This document shows positions 7,853 through 15,566 of a stretch of 64,000 nt of DNA, piece after piece. The notes beneath the pieces were generated by a model. The model had not been told where the DNA came from and ran no database searches. It saw only the letters and a program-made list of their open reading frames with translations. The stretch's first letter is position 1. Each line of letters starts with the position of its first letter. A program made the translations under genes and the position numbers. Source of the DNA: Paenibacillus sp. JZ16 (lineage in GTDB: Bacteria > Bacillota > Bacilli > Paenibacillales > Paenibacillaceae); NCBI RefSeq assembly GCF_015326965.1, contig NZ_CP017659.1, positions 7,329,001-7,393,000 on the forward strand, written 5' to 3'.

Positions 7853-8043
7853 CAGCTAACACTATATTCAGGCATCGGGCATTCGCCCTCGGCCCGACCG
7901 GAGTCAGAAGCGGATCGAAGAGGTATTTCAGAAGCAGGGAAGTATATCAGCCGGACACACCCGCACCGACTAACCGCATCGCGGCCGGACCCTGACGGCT
8001 CCTTAAGTCGGTGGGACGTCGTGAATACAAAAACGTTATCGGA
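7853..8043 (+). repeat. attC-like site 7
   Basis: About 191 nt. R'' CAGCTAAC, arms ATATTCAGGC / CGTGAATAC, R' GTTATCGGA. The inner stem uses ACCGACTAACCGCATCGCGG and CTTAAGTCGGTG, the module shared with sites 10, 13, 17 and 36. Confidence 0.9.
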
Positions 8044-8065
8044 AATCATTGAACGGAGGAAAAAC

Positions 8066-8875
8066 ATGATATCACAAACGTTTTTTAATTCATATATTAG
8101 GGATATCAATGACTTGGATGCGTTCACACAAGTAGCTGATTTTGGTACAGACTATTTATACAATATTAGAATTGCCGCAGATGCAGATTATTCGGAGCCA
8201 AATAACTATGAAATTGAACGCACCAGGGAAATAAAGAACTTTGCGAGCATACAAGAGAAAGAAGGCTTCCCTTATCTATATAACCTTGTGTCAGTTAGGG
8301 CGTGGAGTATTTTGGAGGCTTTCGTAGATGACTTTTTTATTCTCTATCTTTCTGAAAACTTCGAAAATCTTAATAATGATACTTTTACTAAAATCAAGGG
8401 CTCGCTAATTGATTTTGTATTTATGCCGAGGTCCGAACAGGTAGAATATCTATTTGATTTGATAAAGCTTGAATATAAGATAAACACCAAGTTAGGTATT
8501 AATAGATTTGAAGGCTTATTGAAACTTATTAAACACGATGGGAAAGTAAATGATATTGTTGCTAGACACATATATGAACTATCACAAATTAGAAATGTAA
8601 TAGTACATAGAAACGGTAGAGCGGATAACAGATTAATAGATAATTGTCCGTGGCTTAATCTAAGTAACGGACAACAAATAAAATTGGATGGACTTATGTT
8701 TACGAGGTATTTGAAGTCTATCTATTGGTACGTTTTGGAACTATTTGATAGACATTTTAATAAGACAGATAGAAGTGAATTTAAAGATTACTTACATCAT
8801 CTCAAAAATGAACAAATCAAATCCATACAAGAATTAGGAAAGCTTAAGGACCTCAGGAAGATAAGAGAGAACTGA
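8066..8875 (+). CDS. Cassette 9: putative HEPN-like protein, 269 aa
   Basis: A helical protein containing IRNVIVHRNGRAD (around residue 190), an R-x4-H motif with the H-R-N-G context seen in HEPN families. An upstream helical segment SVRAWSILEAFVDDFFILYL resembles the first HEPN helix. There is no membrane segment. ATG 8066 follows GAACGGAGGAAAAAC, a good site; in-frame codons further up belong to attC site 7. Role unknown. It may be an RNase effector or an abortive-infection component acting alone, because no antitoxin-like partner is next to it. Confidence 0.7.
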   Translation: MISQTFFNSYIRDINDLDAFTQVADFGTDYLYNIRIAADADYSEPNNYEIERTREIKNFASIQEKEGFPYLYNLVSVRAWSILEAFVDDFFILYLSENFENLNNDTFTKIKGSLIDFVFMPRSEQVEYLFDLIKLEYKINTKLGINRFEGLLKLIKHDGKVNDIVARHIYELSQIRNVIVHRNGRADNRLIDNCPWLNLSNGQQIKLDGLMFTRYLKSIYWYVLELFDRHFNKTDRSEFKDYLHHLKNEQIKSIQELGKLKDLRKIREN

Positions 8876-8904
8876 CTTGGTAAGTATACCAGGATGCCAA
8901 TGAC

Positions 8905-9068
8905 TCCCGATAACAACACATTTACGCTTCAGGCCTAACGGCCTTCGGTCCCCGAGAAGTAACTGGCATAGAAGTAGCAAAGGGGACAACCCTGCACCGG
9001 CTAAGTCTGACGACCCGCGCTACGCGCTTAAGCAGGTGAGGGTTCGTGAATGCCATAACGTTATACGC
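8905..9068 (+). repeat. attC-like site 8
   Basis: R'' TCCCGATAAC pairs over eight bases with site 7 R' (GTTATCGG). The arms CATTTACGC and CGTGAATGC covary with each other (ATTTACG / CGTGAAT), R' is GTTATACGC. The inner stem is of the site 1/19/22 type. Confidence 0.9.
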
Positions 9069-9101
9069 AATTACTGCAGATCAAAAAAATGGAGTGATAT
9101 C

Positions 9102-9698
9102 ATGGATTGGCTTACTTTTATAGTAGAAGTATTAAAAACTTTGGCTTGGCCCGTTGCTGTTTTAGTAATTGCAATAATATTAAAGAAACCCATTAAAGAT
9201 TTAATTCCTGCGCTAAAGAAATTAAGATATAAAGAATTTGAATTAGACTTTAATAAAGAATTAGAAGAGGTTGAGAGGAAGGCAGATGAGGCGCAACTCC
9301 CTCAAACAACTGAAGTTATTAAAAATCCCGAATTGTTAAATAACCCAAATACATTAGAGAGAATGAACTACATAAAAGATATTAATTTGAATTCATCTCG
9401 CGGTGGAATAATTGATTCTTGGTTACTTGTTGAGGAGGCACTTCGTAATTTAGCTGAGCAACACAGTCTAAGAAGTATTAATATGGCCCCGGTTCAAATA
9501 CTTAGAGAATTATTTCAGAAGAATATTATTACTCACGATGTTTTTGAAATCTGTGATACATTGCGAAAGATAAGGAATGAAGCAGTTCATAGTAATAATT
9601 TTAGTGCGAGCCCTAGTGAATCAAATGAATTTATTAATATGTCGTTCCGTGTATTGGCTAGTTTGAATAAACTTCTTAATGAAAGGGAAACTGCTTAA
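9102..9698 (+). CDS. Cassette 10: membrane-anchored HEPN/DUF4145-like protein, 198 aa
   Basis: One N-terminal membrane segment (about residues 7-25, IVEVLKTLAWPVAVLVIAIIL) is followed by a basic stretch. A charged coiled-coil-like linker (FNKELEEVERKADEAQ) leads to a helical C-terminal domain. That domain holds DTLRKIRNEAVHSNNF, where R-N-E-A-V-H is an R-x4-H motif, in a layout like DUF4145. The domain would face the cytoplasm. ATG 9102 follows GGAGTGATATC. The combination of membrane anchor and putative RNase domain suggests a membrane-tethered defence or stress effector, but this is inferred. Confidence 0.72.
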   Translation: MDWLTFIVEVLKTLAWPVAVLVIAIILKKPIKDLIPALKKLRYKEFELDFNKELEEVERKADEAQLPQTTEVIKNPELLNNPNTLERMNYIKDINLNSSRGGIIDSWLLVEEALRNLAEQHSLRSINMAPVQILRELFQKNIITHDVFEICDTLRKIRNEAVHSNNFSASPSESNEFINMSFRVLASLNKLLNERETA

Positions 9699-9720
9699 GC
9701 ATTTCAAGATGGCAGTAACA

Positions 9721-9865
9721 GCGCATAACAAAGTGTTCAGCATCGGGCAGCCGCCCTCGGTCTGCAGAAGTCATCCAGAGAGGTATGGGCTGCAGACACA
9801 TCCATTCCCCTAAGATAAAAGCTATCTAAGGGGAATGGACGTCATGAACACAAGAACGTTATGTG
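9721..9865 (+). repeat. attC-like site 9
   Basis: R'' GCGCATAAC (one mismatch to site 8 R'), arms GTGTTCAGC / CATGAACAC, R' GTTATGTG. The inner stem is CCCCTAAGATAAAAGCTATC followed by TAAGGGGAATG, a module shared with sites 18, 21 and 24. Confidence 0.88.
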
Positions 9866-9917
9866 AAATATTCGCATATCAAAACACAGTAAATACTATT
9901 TGTATAAGGTGACCTTA

Positions 9918-10382
9918 ATGGAGATCGTACAATCTATAAATTCTGAAGAAATCGCATTGCTAAACAAGGATGTTCATGAAATCCATGTCTCGCTCTATCC
10001 GGAGTATTTTAAGGAATATGATTTTGATGATGTGAATGAGTTCTTTAAGAAGATAATGTCTGATCCAATTTATTATTTCTATATCGTTAAAGATGAAGGT
10101 CAGTCTCTTGGTTATGTTTGGGTAGAAACTCGGGAATATCCTGAGAACGTATTTATGAAGTCATATAGATCGGTGTACATCCATCAATTAGGGGTTAGTA
10201 AAGAGCACAGAAATAAAGGGGTTGGATCTCTTATAATGAATTGGATTAATAACTTTGCCAAAGAAAATGAAGTAAATACAATTCAACTAGATTATTGGGC
10301 AGATAATGAAGGTGCTAATCATTTTTATACGAAGAATGGTTTTAAGAGCTATCGAAATTATCTTTATAAGGGAGTAGATTGA
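9918..10382 (+). CDS. Cassette 11: GNAT acetyltransferase, 154 aa
   Basis: A single-domain GNAT. YIHQLGVSKEHRNKGVGSLIM is strand 4 plus the acetyl-CoA pyrophosphate loop (R-N-K-G-V-G-S), and TIQLDYWADNEGANHFYTKNGFKSYR is the C-terminal strand-helix with the N/Y residues usual for the family. The N-terminal part (EEIALLNKDVHEIH) fits the substrate-binding helices. The substrate is unknown; small-molecule amines, including aminoglycosides, are possible but unsupported. ATG 9918 after AAGGTGACCTTA is preferred over TTG 9900. Confidence 0.88.
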   Translation: MEIVQSINSEEIALLNKDVHEIHVSLYPEYFKEYDFDDVNEFFKKIMSDPIYYFYIVKDEGQSLGYVWVETREYPENVFMKSYRSVYIHQLGVSKEHRNKGVGSLIMNWINNFAKENEVNTIQLDYWADNEGANHFYTKNGFKSYRNYLYKGVD

Positions 10383-10419
10383 AGAATCATTTGATAGTTG
10401 TTCGAGAAGGCGAATACAT

Positions 10420-10614
10420 CACTTAACATTATATTCACGCTTCGGGGCATTCGCCCCTCGGTCCGGCAGAAGTTAGAAGTGGATTCAACGAGGCTTTTCA
10501 GTTGTAGGGAAGGGAATTCAGCCGGACACATCAACACCGACTAACCGCATCGCGGCCGGCTCCATTCGGAGCCTTAAGTCGGAGGGACGTCGTGAATACG
10601 GGAACGTTAGACGA
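10420..10614 (+). repeat. attC-like site 10
   Basis: About 195 nt. R'' CACTTAAC, arms ATATTCACGC / CGTGAATAC, R' GTTAGACGA. The long left stem carries GGGGCATTCGCCCC, and the inner module is the ACCGACTAACCGC type. Confidence 0.9.
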
Positions 10615-10641
10615 AATCATTGTAAAGAAGGAAACCATTAT

Positions 10642-11274
10642 ATGAATATTAGAGGAATTATTCTTGAAGGGTTTTCAAACGCGGGTAAAACATCTCTTCT
10701 TAAAGCGATAAAACAATATCAAGCGATTGATGAATCAGCCGAGTTGAGTGTCGTAATACTTGGTGAACATTATTCTCAGATTTTGAATAATGTTCATGGG
10801 GAGTTTGTTCGATTATCAAGAGATCAGCATCTTGAACTATTAAGAGATAGAGTTGATATGCTAAAGAATTTGAATGATTGGGCGATTTATTTAGGACCAT
10901 GGAAAAGAAAATCTAGAGGACTCTTTTTTGTATTAGAGAGGTTCCATTTAAATCATCGAGTCGCATTCTCGGATTTAGAAGATACAGAAATAACTCGTAT
11001 TGAGAACGATTTGAATAAAATAGGAGCTAAATGTATCTTGTTAACTATATCTAATGATATTGTTGAAGAAAGAATAAAGAGTAGAAATCCAAATAACTGG
11101 ATTAACAAATCAAGAGAAGATATTGATCTGGCGTGCAAAGAATTAATCGAAACCCAAAATAGACTCAGAATTCAATCGTCCAAATCAATGGTACCAACAA
11201 TTGAAATAAACACTGATAATAAAGAATGGGATAAGTATGCAAAATTAATCATGGAAGATAATGACTTCGCCTAA
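10642..11274 (+). CDS. Cassette 12: P-loop NTPase, thymidylate-kinase-like, 210 aa
   Basis: A small P-loop kinase-like protein. The Walker A motif GFSNAGKTS is at residues 10-18. RFHLNHRVAF (near 100) resembles the D-R/E-R substrate-binding segment of nucleoside or dTMP kinases. CILLTISNDIVEERIKSRNP gives a strand and a lid-like Arg region. The substrate is probably a nucleoside, nucleotide or small sugar. The stop TAA is the TAA of the R'' box of site 11, so the reading frame ends inside the recombination site. The ATG follows AAGAAGGAAACC. Confidence 0.75.
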   Translation: MNIRGIILEGFSNAGKTSLLKAIKQYQAIDESAELSVVILGEHYSQILNNVHGEFVRLSRDQHLELLRDRVDMLKNLNDWAIYLGPWKRKSRGLFFVLERFHLNHRVAFSDLEDTEITRIENDLNKIGAKCILLTISNDIVEERIKSRNPNNWINKSREDIDLACKELIETQNRLRIQSSKSMVPTIEINTDNKEWDKYAKLIMEDNDFA

Positions 11275-11395
11275 CATAACATTCAGGCTTCGGGCCAGCT
11301 TTGCTGCCCCTTGGTCCCGGGAGCATATTGCGAGATGTAATTGCCGGGACACATCCATCTTCGATGGACGTCGTGAATGCGGAAACGTTAGGCGA
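11267..11395 (+). repeat. attC-like site 11
   Basis: R'' TCGCCTAAC, arms ACATTCAGGC / CGTGAATGC, R' GTTAGGCGA. Here R'' and R' are also complementary within one site, so it looks like a textbook integron core site. The inner hairpin is CATCTTCGATGG. R'' overlaps the stop codon of cassette 12. Confidence 0.92.
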
Positions 11396-11435
11396 AATGC
11401 ACAAAACAATATATATAAGGAGTTTTCCAACTAAT

Positions 11436-12131
11436 ATGAGGAGAAACCAATTAACCAAAAATGAAAAACTAACATTATGGATTTCCTTAATTGCATTATT
11501 ATTTTCGATATTTTCAGGTGCTTTTACAACGTACTATACATATCAGAAAGACAAAAAAGATGATCAGGAGATTATTGATATTGCACTCATTGAATCATCC
11601 CATGATGAGACTGTTTTTTATAAAGATTTGAACATTGGAGAAATAGGATCAGCGTTGATTCCATTGAATTATAATGTTTTAGTTTCAAATAATTCAAAAA
11701 GAACAATTTCTATCATTGATCACAAACTTACTCAGACAATTAATGGGAAGATGTTTTACTACAGCAATATTGTCGACAAAGTGACCATGAATGGTAAGGA
11801 TATTGAGTATCCAATTACAATTGAGTCAGGAGAAAGTATTAAACTTGTATTTCGTATTAATATTCTAATAAAAAAAGAAGTAGATGATCTTATTCAGAAA
11901 AAATATAGTTATAATTCAAAAATCCCATTCAATGATTTACATAGATATTTGCTTAGTAATGGTTATGATCTTTACGGAAATAAGGTCAAAGCAACATTTT
12001 TTGAAGATAATACTTACATGATGGAATCAGATGATTATAAAGCTCCTACTTATAAAGTTACTTTTAGAACCTCAAAACATAACGACTTTACTCAAATAAT
12101 TAGTGACAGTGATATAGCTGAAAACTTTTAA
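11436..12131 (+). CDS. Cassette 13: single-span membrane protein with beta-rich domain, 231 aa
   Basis: One membrane helix near residues 12-32 (LTLWISLIALLFSIFSGAF) is followed by a charged KDKKDDQE stretch. A beta-rich domain of about 190 residues then carries repeats of hydrophobic-polar alternation (YNVLVSNNSKRTISIIDH). Family not recognised. The architecture (short cytoplasmic tail, one helix, beta domain) resembles cassette 16. ATG 11436 lies 14 nt after AAGGAG. Longer in-frame starts lie inside attC site 11. Function unknown; an envelope sensor or superinfection-exclusion-like protein is conceivable. Confidence 0.72.
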   Translation: MRRNQLTKNEKLTLWISLIALLFSIFSGAFTTYYTYQKDKKDDQEIIDIALIESSHDETVFYKDLNIGEIGSALIPLNYNVLVSNNSKRTISIIDHKLTQTINGKMFYYSNIVDKVTMNGKDIEYPITIESGESIKLVFRINILIKKEVDDLIQKKYSYNSKIPFNDLHRYLLSNGYDLYGNKVKATFFEDNTYMMESDDYKAPTYKVTFRTSKHNDFTQIISDSDIAENF

Positions 12132-12140
12132 AGCATGCAC

Positions 12141-12333
12141 TCCGCCTAACACCATATTCGCGCATCGTGCCTTTCGGCCCTCGGTCAGGCACGAGGTTAG
12201 GAGTGAAGGTCGATGAGGCATTTCAGTTTCAGGAAGCGGGATCAGCCGGACACATCCGCACCACCTAACCGCATCGCGGCCGCCCTTCGGGCTTAAGGTG
12301 GTGGGACGTCGTGAATATAAGAACGTTAGCCGA
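12141..12333 (+). repeat. attC-like site 12
   Basis: R'' TCCGCCTAAC pairs over eight bases with site 11 R', not with its own R' GTTAGCCGA. Arms are CATATTCGCGC / CGTGAATAT. The inner module is ACCACCTAACCGCATCGCGG with CTTAAGGTGGTG, a compensated variant of the ACCGACTAAC type. Confidence 0.92.
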
Positions 12334-12359
12334 AATTTATTATAAGGAGAAGGATAACT

Positions 12360-13247
12360 TTGTCTAGTATTTTTCTAAGTCATACTAGTTTAGATAAACC
12401 ATTTGTCGAAAAATTAGCTAGGGACTTAAAACGAATTGGTATCAATGTCTGGTTTGACAAGTGGGAGATAAAAATAGGTGAATCAATTACATGGCGAATT
12501 GAAGAAGGTATTCGTGAAAACGAATATCTTGGAATAGTGTTGTCGCCTGAAGCGTTAGGCTCAGAATGGGTGAAAAGCGAATTGGGAGCCGCATGGGTAA
12601 AACAAATGCAACTAAGAAAAGTATTTGTAATACCTATCTATTATAGAGACTGTGACATACCGCTTTTTTTATCAGATAGAAAGTTTGCTGATTTTAGAAC
12701 AAATTATGAACAGGGATTCGGAGAATTAGCAAGTATATTTGGTATAGAAGAGACAGAAGCAATTACTCAAGATAATTGGAGGAAGTTTACAAAGTCTAGA
12801 AAAGTTGATTGGAAGAAATATAAAATTAAAGAATTTGAAGATCTGGTCACTACGCTGGTTGATAGAGCAATTGATTATAACTGGTCAACTTGGGTTGGTG
12901 GAACAGCTAATGAATATTCAATTACTCTACATACTGTGACGGGAACTGGAAAGAAGTCAATCTCCATTAAATTAGTTGGAGATAATAATGCCTATATGGC
13001 TACATTACAGTATGCATATAATCCAAATCATTTGAGAGCTAGCGATTTTGATTTGTATCTTGGGAATTCTGTTGATGCATGTGACGAGTTTGTATGGAGA
13101 CAGATGGAGAGTTTTAAACGAGAACATGGAACTTCAAATAAGAAGTCTGAACATTCTACACATAGGTTTTCAAAAGGAAATGAAATACATGAAGCTGCGA
13201 TAGAGATGATAAGAAAATTCAATTGGTATAAAGGAGATAAACTCTAG
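12360..13247 (+). CDS. Cassette 14: TIR-domain protein, 295 aa
   Basis: The N-terminal ~140 residues form a TIR domain. SIFLSHTSLDKPFVEKLARD is box 1 and the first helix, then GINVWFDKWEIKIGESITWR. LSPEALGSEWVKSELGAAWV includes the Glu74 expected for NAD-cleaving TIR enzymes (S-E-W-x-x-x-E context). The C-terminal ~130 residues (from about 165, VDRAIDYNWSTWVGG) are unassigned and beta-rich, possibly a sensor. Bacterial TIR proteins commonly act as NADases or signal generators in anti-phage defence (Thoeris, CBASS, short Argonaute). No such partner is adjacent, so it may act alone. The start is TTG 12360 after AAGGAGAAGGATAAC. Confidence 0.88.
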   Translation: MSSIFLSHTSLDKPFVEKLARDLKRIGINVWFDKWEIKIGESITWRIEEGIRENEYLGIVLSPEALGSEWVKSELGAAWVKQMQLRKVFVIPIYYRDCDIPLFLSDRKFADFRTNYEQGFGELASIFGIEETEAITQDNWRKFTKSRKVDWKKYKIKEFEDLVTTLVDRAIDYNWSTWVGGTANEYSITLHTVTGTGKKSISIKLVGDNNAYMATLQYAYNPNHLRASDFDLYLGNSVDACDEFVWRQMESFKREHGTSNKKSEHSTHRFSKGNEIHEAAIEMIRKFNWYKGDKL

Positions 13248-13264
13248 TAGATTCAAGCCGAAAC

Positions 13265-13437
13265 TTCGGCTAACATTATATTCACGCAGCGGATCCTTTC
13301 GGCTCCTCGGTCCGCAAGAAGCGATTAGCGAAGAAGTGCAGTCAGCGGACACATCCGCACCGACTAACCGCATCGCGGCCGCTCCCGTTGGTCGCTTAAG
13401 TCGGCTGGACGTCGTGAATACGGGAACGTTAGCCGAC
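13265..13437 (+). repeat. attC-like site 13
   Basis: R'' TTCGGCTAAC is a perfect ten-base partner of site 12 R' (GTTAGCCGAA). Arms ATATTCACGC / CGTGAATAC, R' GTTAGCCGA, inner module ACCGACTAACCGC. Confidence 0.92.
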
Positions 13438-13476
13438 AGAATCAATAATAATAGAACAGAGGGTCGGGTAGACCCT

Positions 13477-13764
13477 CTAAATGTCAGAGTTCTGTAACTC
13501 ACAAAAGAGTTGTAGAGCATCTTTGAAACCTTGTATGTAGATACTTCTTTCTAGGATGGACTGGAGAGAAATTTGAGCGTCTTCGTAAAGAAAAGCTGTA
13601 TGTTGAAGTTGATCGGGTAAAGCTTCACGAAGCGTTCTGAAATATTGATCTGTTTCTAAAGTAAGTTGACTGTATTCGGTATGATGTTCTGAAAGTTCAG
13701 TGTAGAGTAATTCCAATCGTATTCTTATGAGTGGTTCTGCTAATGAATCTAATGTATTAACCAT
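13477..13764 (-). CDS. Cassette 15a: small helical protein on the opposite strand, 95 aa
   Basis: The only array gene I support on the minus strand. It starts at the ATG complementary to 13762-13764, 7 nt after AAAGGAGG, an excellent ribosome binding site. The protein is all-helical: repeated LxxLL-like heptads (LIRIRLELLYTELSEHHTEY) and QSILERSIYIQGFKDALQLF. Its helical pattern recalls small DUF6809-type Bacillales proteins, but I cannot assign it. It faces an Xre-type regulator gene across a 150-nt region with promoters and operator-like repeats. The pair could be a toxin-antitoxin-like or self-regulated module. It ends just inside the cassette, 40 nt from site 13. Confidence 0.72.
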   Translation of the reverse strand: MVNTLDSLAEPLIRIRLELLYTELSEHHTEYSQLTLETDQYFRTLREALPDQLQHTAFLYEDAQISLQSILERSIYIQGFKDALQLFCELQNSDI

Positions 13765-13780
13765 ATGTTAGACCTCCTTT

Positions 13781-13852
13781 TTAACTCTATAGAGCTATTA
13801 TATAACTCTACAAGGTTAAGTACAAGGTGGATATTTGACTTTATAGAGTTAA
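13781..13852. promoter_or_regulatory. Operator-like repeats between the divergent pair
   Basis: The motif TTAACTCTATAGAG occurs at 13781-13794, a partial copy TAACTCTAC at 13803-13811, and an inverted copy CTTTATAGAGTTAA at 13839-13852. They flank and overlap the minus-strand promoter, so they are likely binding sites for the adjacent Xre-type regulator. Confidence 0.6.
13797..13825 (-). promoter_or_regulatory. SigA-type promoter of cassette 15a
   Basis: On the minus strand, TTGTAC (complement of 13820-13825), a 17-nt spacer and a perfect TATAAT (complement of 13797-13802) stand about 30 nt before the start codon. An operator-like repeat lies inside the spacer. Confidence 0.7.
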
Positions 13853-13866
13853 TACTTCACTTTTCG

Positions 13867-13895
13867 TTGATGATTGCTGGTAAGAGATATAAGAT
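13867..13895 (+). promoter_or_regulatory. Probable promoter of cassette 15b
   Basis: TTGATG at 13867-13872, a 17-nt spacer and TAAGAT at 13890-13895 stand about 20 nt before the start codon of the HTH gene. The match is moderate. Confidence 0.5.
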
Positions 13896-13915
13896 GGAAT
13901 TATGGAGGGGGAAAA

Positions 13916-14143
13916 ATGAGCATTATAAAGTGTAATATAAGAGAACTTATGGCAGAGCATCGCATAGATGATATAACTGAATTGATGGCGAAATCAGGAT
14001 TAAGTCGGAATTCAATTAACAAGTTATACAGGGAAACCAATATAGAAACAACAAAATTAGAAACCTTATTCAAGCTATGCGATACATTTAACTGCAAATT
14101 ATCTGATCTGATTGAATATGTACCTGCAGAAGATACAGAGTGA
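13916..14143 (+). CDS. Cassette 15b: Xre/Cro-type HTH regulator, 75 aa
   Basis: A one-domain helix-turn-helix protein: ELMAEHRIDDITELMAKSGLSRNSINKLYRET contains helices 2 and 3 (A-x-x-S-G-L-S-x-x-x-I). The C-terminal FKLCDTFNCKLSDLIEYVP is the conserved last helix of the Cro/C1 HTH_26 type. It should bind the TTAACTCTATAGAG repeats upstream and repress the divergent pair. ATG 13916 follows GGAGGGGGAAAA, one of the strongest ribosome binding sites in the array. A longer in-frame start (13874) has no such site. Confidence 0.88.
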   Translation: MSIIKCNIRELMAEHRIDDITELMAKSGLSRNSINKLYRETNIETTKLETLFKLCDTFNCKLSDLIEYVPAEDTE

Positions 14144-14166
14144 AAGTCGATTCATGAAGAGATTCC

Positions 14167-14296
14167 GTCGTCTAACATAATATTCAAGCTGCGGCTCCTA
14201 ACGGAGCCTTGTTCTGCTGGATGGATTTCAGGGAAGCGGACTCAGCAGACACATCCGACTTCGTCGGACGTCGTGAATACGGGAACGTTATACGAC
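14167..14296 (+). repeat. attC-like site 14
   Basis: R'' GTCGTCTAAC (one mismatch to site 13 R'), arms ATATTCAAGC / CGTGAATAC, R' GTTATACGAC. The inner hairpin CCGACTTCGTCGG is shared with sites 4 and 26. Confidence 0.9.
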
Positions 14297-14318
14297 ATGA
14301 TTTAAGGAGCGAAAAAAA

Positions 14319-14924
14319 TTGAAAAGAAAAAGATTTAATTTCCGAAGGGAAATTGGCTGGGCAGAGATAATTGCAAGTATTGCTTTAATTTTTGCTGTAG
14401 GACCAATAATTATTGATTACCTTACTTATAAGAGTCAAGACTCAAAGATAGAAGTTACACAAGAGGTTCCAAAGGTCTTCTTGTTTATAGACTCGAAAGA
14501 TGGAAAACAAAAAATGTTTACTTATAACAGATTAGTTGTAACAAACACAGGTGGTAAAACGGTTACGTTAAATGGGTTTCAACCTAACGATATGCCTCCG
14601 GTAATATTAAATGTAGTAGATGGAAGAATATCAAATCAAACAGTGGAATACAGTATCTTTCCTCTTGACTTCCTTATGGAGGACATAAAAAATGAACCAG
14701 ATAAAATATTTAATCTGAAGAAGACCAGTTTAGAAGCACTATCAGTAATCAACGAATCAATAGAACCAGGAATAACAAAGGTTTTGAACTACGGAATTGT
14801 ATTTGAACCATTTGACATAAACAAAAAGCAATTGAGTGACTTAATTTTAATAAATTTCAATATTAAATTTAGTGACGGATATGAATATTCATTTAAACAA
14901 GGTTATCCTGTTTCGGAGGAGTAA
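14319..14924 (+). CDS. Cassette 16: single-span membrane protein with beta-rich domain, 201 aa
   Basis: A basic N-terminus KRKRFNFRRE precedes a membrane helix (about residues 14-35, WAEIIASIALIFAVGPIIIDYL). A beta-sandwich-like domain follows (KVFLFIDSKDGKQKMFTYNRLVVTN). Family not recognised. The layout matches cassette 13 although sequences differ, so the two may be independent members of one architectural class. It starts at TTG 14319 after AAGGAGCGAAAAAAA. No catalytic motif is visible. Confidence 0.72.
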   Translation: MKRKRFNFRREIGWAEIIASIALIFAVGPIIIDYLTYKSQDSKIEVTQEVPKVFLFIDSKDGKQKMFTYNRLVVTNTGGKTVTLNGFQPNDMPPVILNVVDGRISNQTVEYSIFPLDFLMEDIKNEPDKIFNLKKTSLEALSVINESIEPGITKVLNYGIVFEPFDINKKQLSDLILINFNIKFSDGYEYSFKQGYPVSEE

Positions 14925-14929
14925 ATCAC

Positions 14930-15056
14930 GTCGTATAACAGCATATTCACACATCGGGCATTCTCCCTCGGTCCGGCAGGAGATATTGGCAGTGAGTTGA
15001 AGCAACCGGACACATTCGACTACGGGACGTCGTGAATATACGAAACGTTATACGAC
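14930..15056 (+). repeat. attC-like site 15
   Basis: R'' GTCGTATAAC is a perfect ten-base partner of site 14 R'. Arms CATATTCACAC / CGTGAATATA, R' GTTATACGAC. Confidence 0.92.
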
Positions 15057-15096
15057 AGACCGAAGCAATTATTATATAAAGGTGAGGGATTAAAGC

Positions 15097-15540
15097 ATGG
15101 AAACCTTAAAATTAGTCCCGGCACTGTTAAGTGATGTTGACATTTTAAGTGAAATGAATAAAGAGCTTATTGAAGATGAAAAAAGCGAAAACTCTATGAC
15201 AATAAATGAATTAACGATTAGAATGAAAGACTTTTTAAATAGTGATTGGAAAGCAATATTACTTGTCCTGGGTGAACAGATTGTTGGTTATGCCTTATAC
15301 CTAGAAAGAGTGGACGTAAATAATAGGAAGGACAAAACCGTATATTTAAGACAATATTTTATCAGAAGGCAATATCGAAGAAGCGGGTTGGGAAAAAGAG
15401 GGGTTGATTTAATGAGAACGGAATTGTTCCAGGATACAACCATATCAATTGATGTACTTGAGAGTAATCCAGGAGGGAAAAGATTTTGGGAAGAGATAGG
15501 ATTTAAGAAATATTATACAAACATGAGGTTAAAACCATAG
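15097..15540 (+). CDS. Cassette 17: GNAT acetyltransferase, 147 aa
   Basis: A full-length GNAT: N-terminal KLVPALLSDVDILSEMNKELIEDE, TVYLRQYFIRRQYRRSGLGKRGVDLM with the acetyl-CoA loop R-R-S-G-L-G-K, and a C-terminal TISIDVLESNPGGKRFWEEIGFKKY. FW-E-x-x-G-F is the family C-terminal motif. It acetylates an unknown amine in the cytoplasm. The ATG follows AAAGGTGAGGGATTAAAGC. Single gene between sites 15 and 16. Confidence 0.9.
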   Translation: METLKLVPALLSDVDILSEMNKELIEDEKSENSMTINELTIRMKDFLNSDWKAILLVLGEQIVGYALYLERVDVNNRKDKTVYLRQYFIRRQYRRSGLGKRGVDLMRTELFQDTTISIDVLESNPGGKRFWEEIGFKKYYTNMRLKP

Positions 15541-15566
15541 GGTTTAGAGGGTAACTCAAGTGGTCG

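Noticed and set aside
7795..8127. Minus- and plus-strand ORFs lying inside attC sites (also near 11249-11458, 13170-13520, 15513-15743, 18200-18406, 20314-20514, 28425-28628)
   Set aside because: These arise from the GC-rich palindromes themselves, differ from site to site and lack ribosome binding sites.
13477..14143. Calling the divergent pair a proven toxin-antitoxin system
   Set aside because: Neither protein matches a toxin family that I can name; only the arrangement suggests it.
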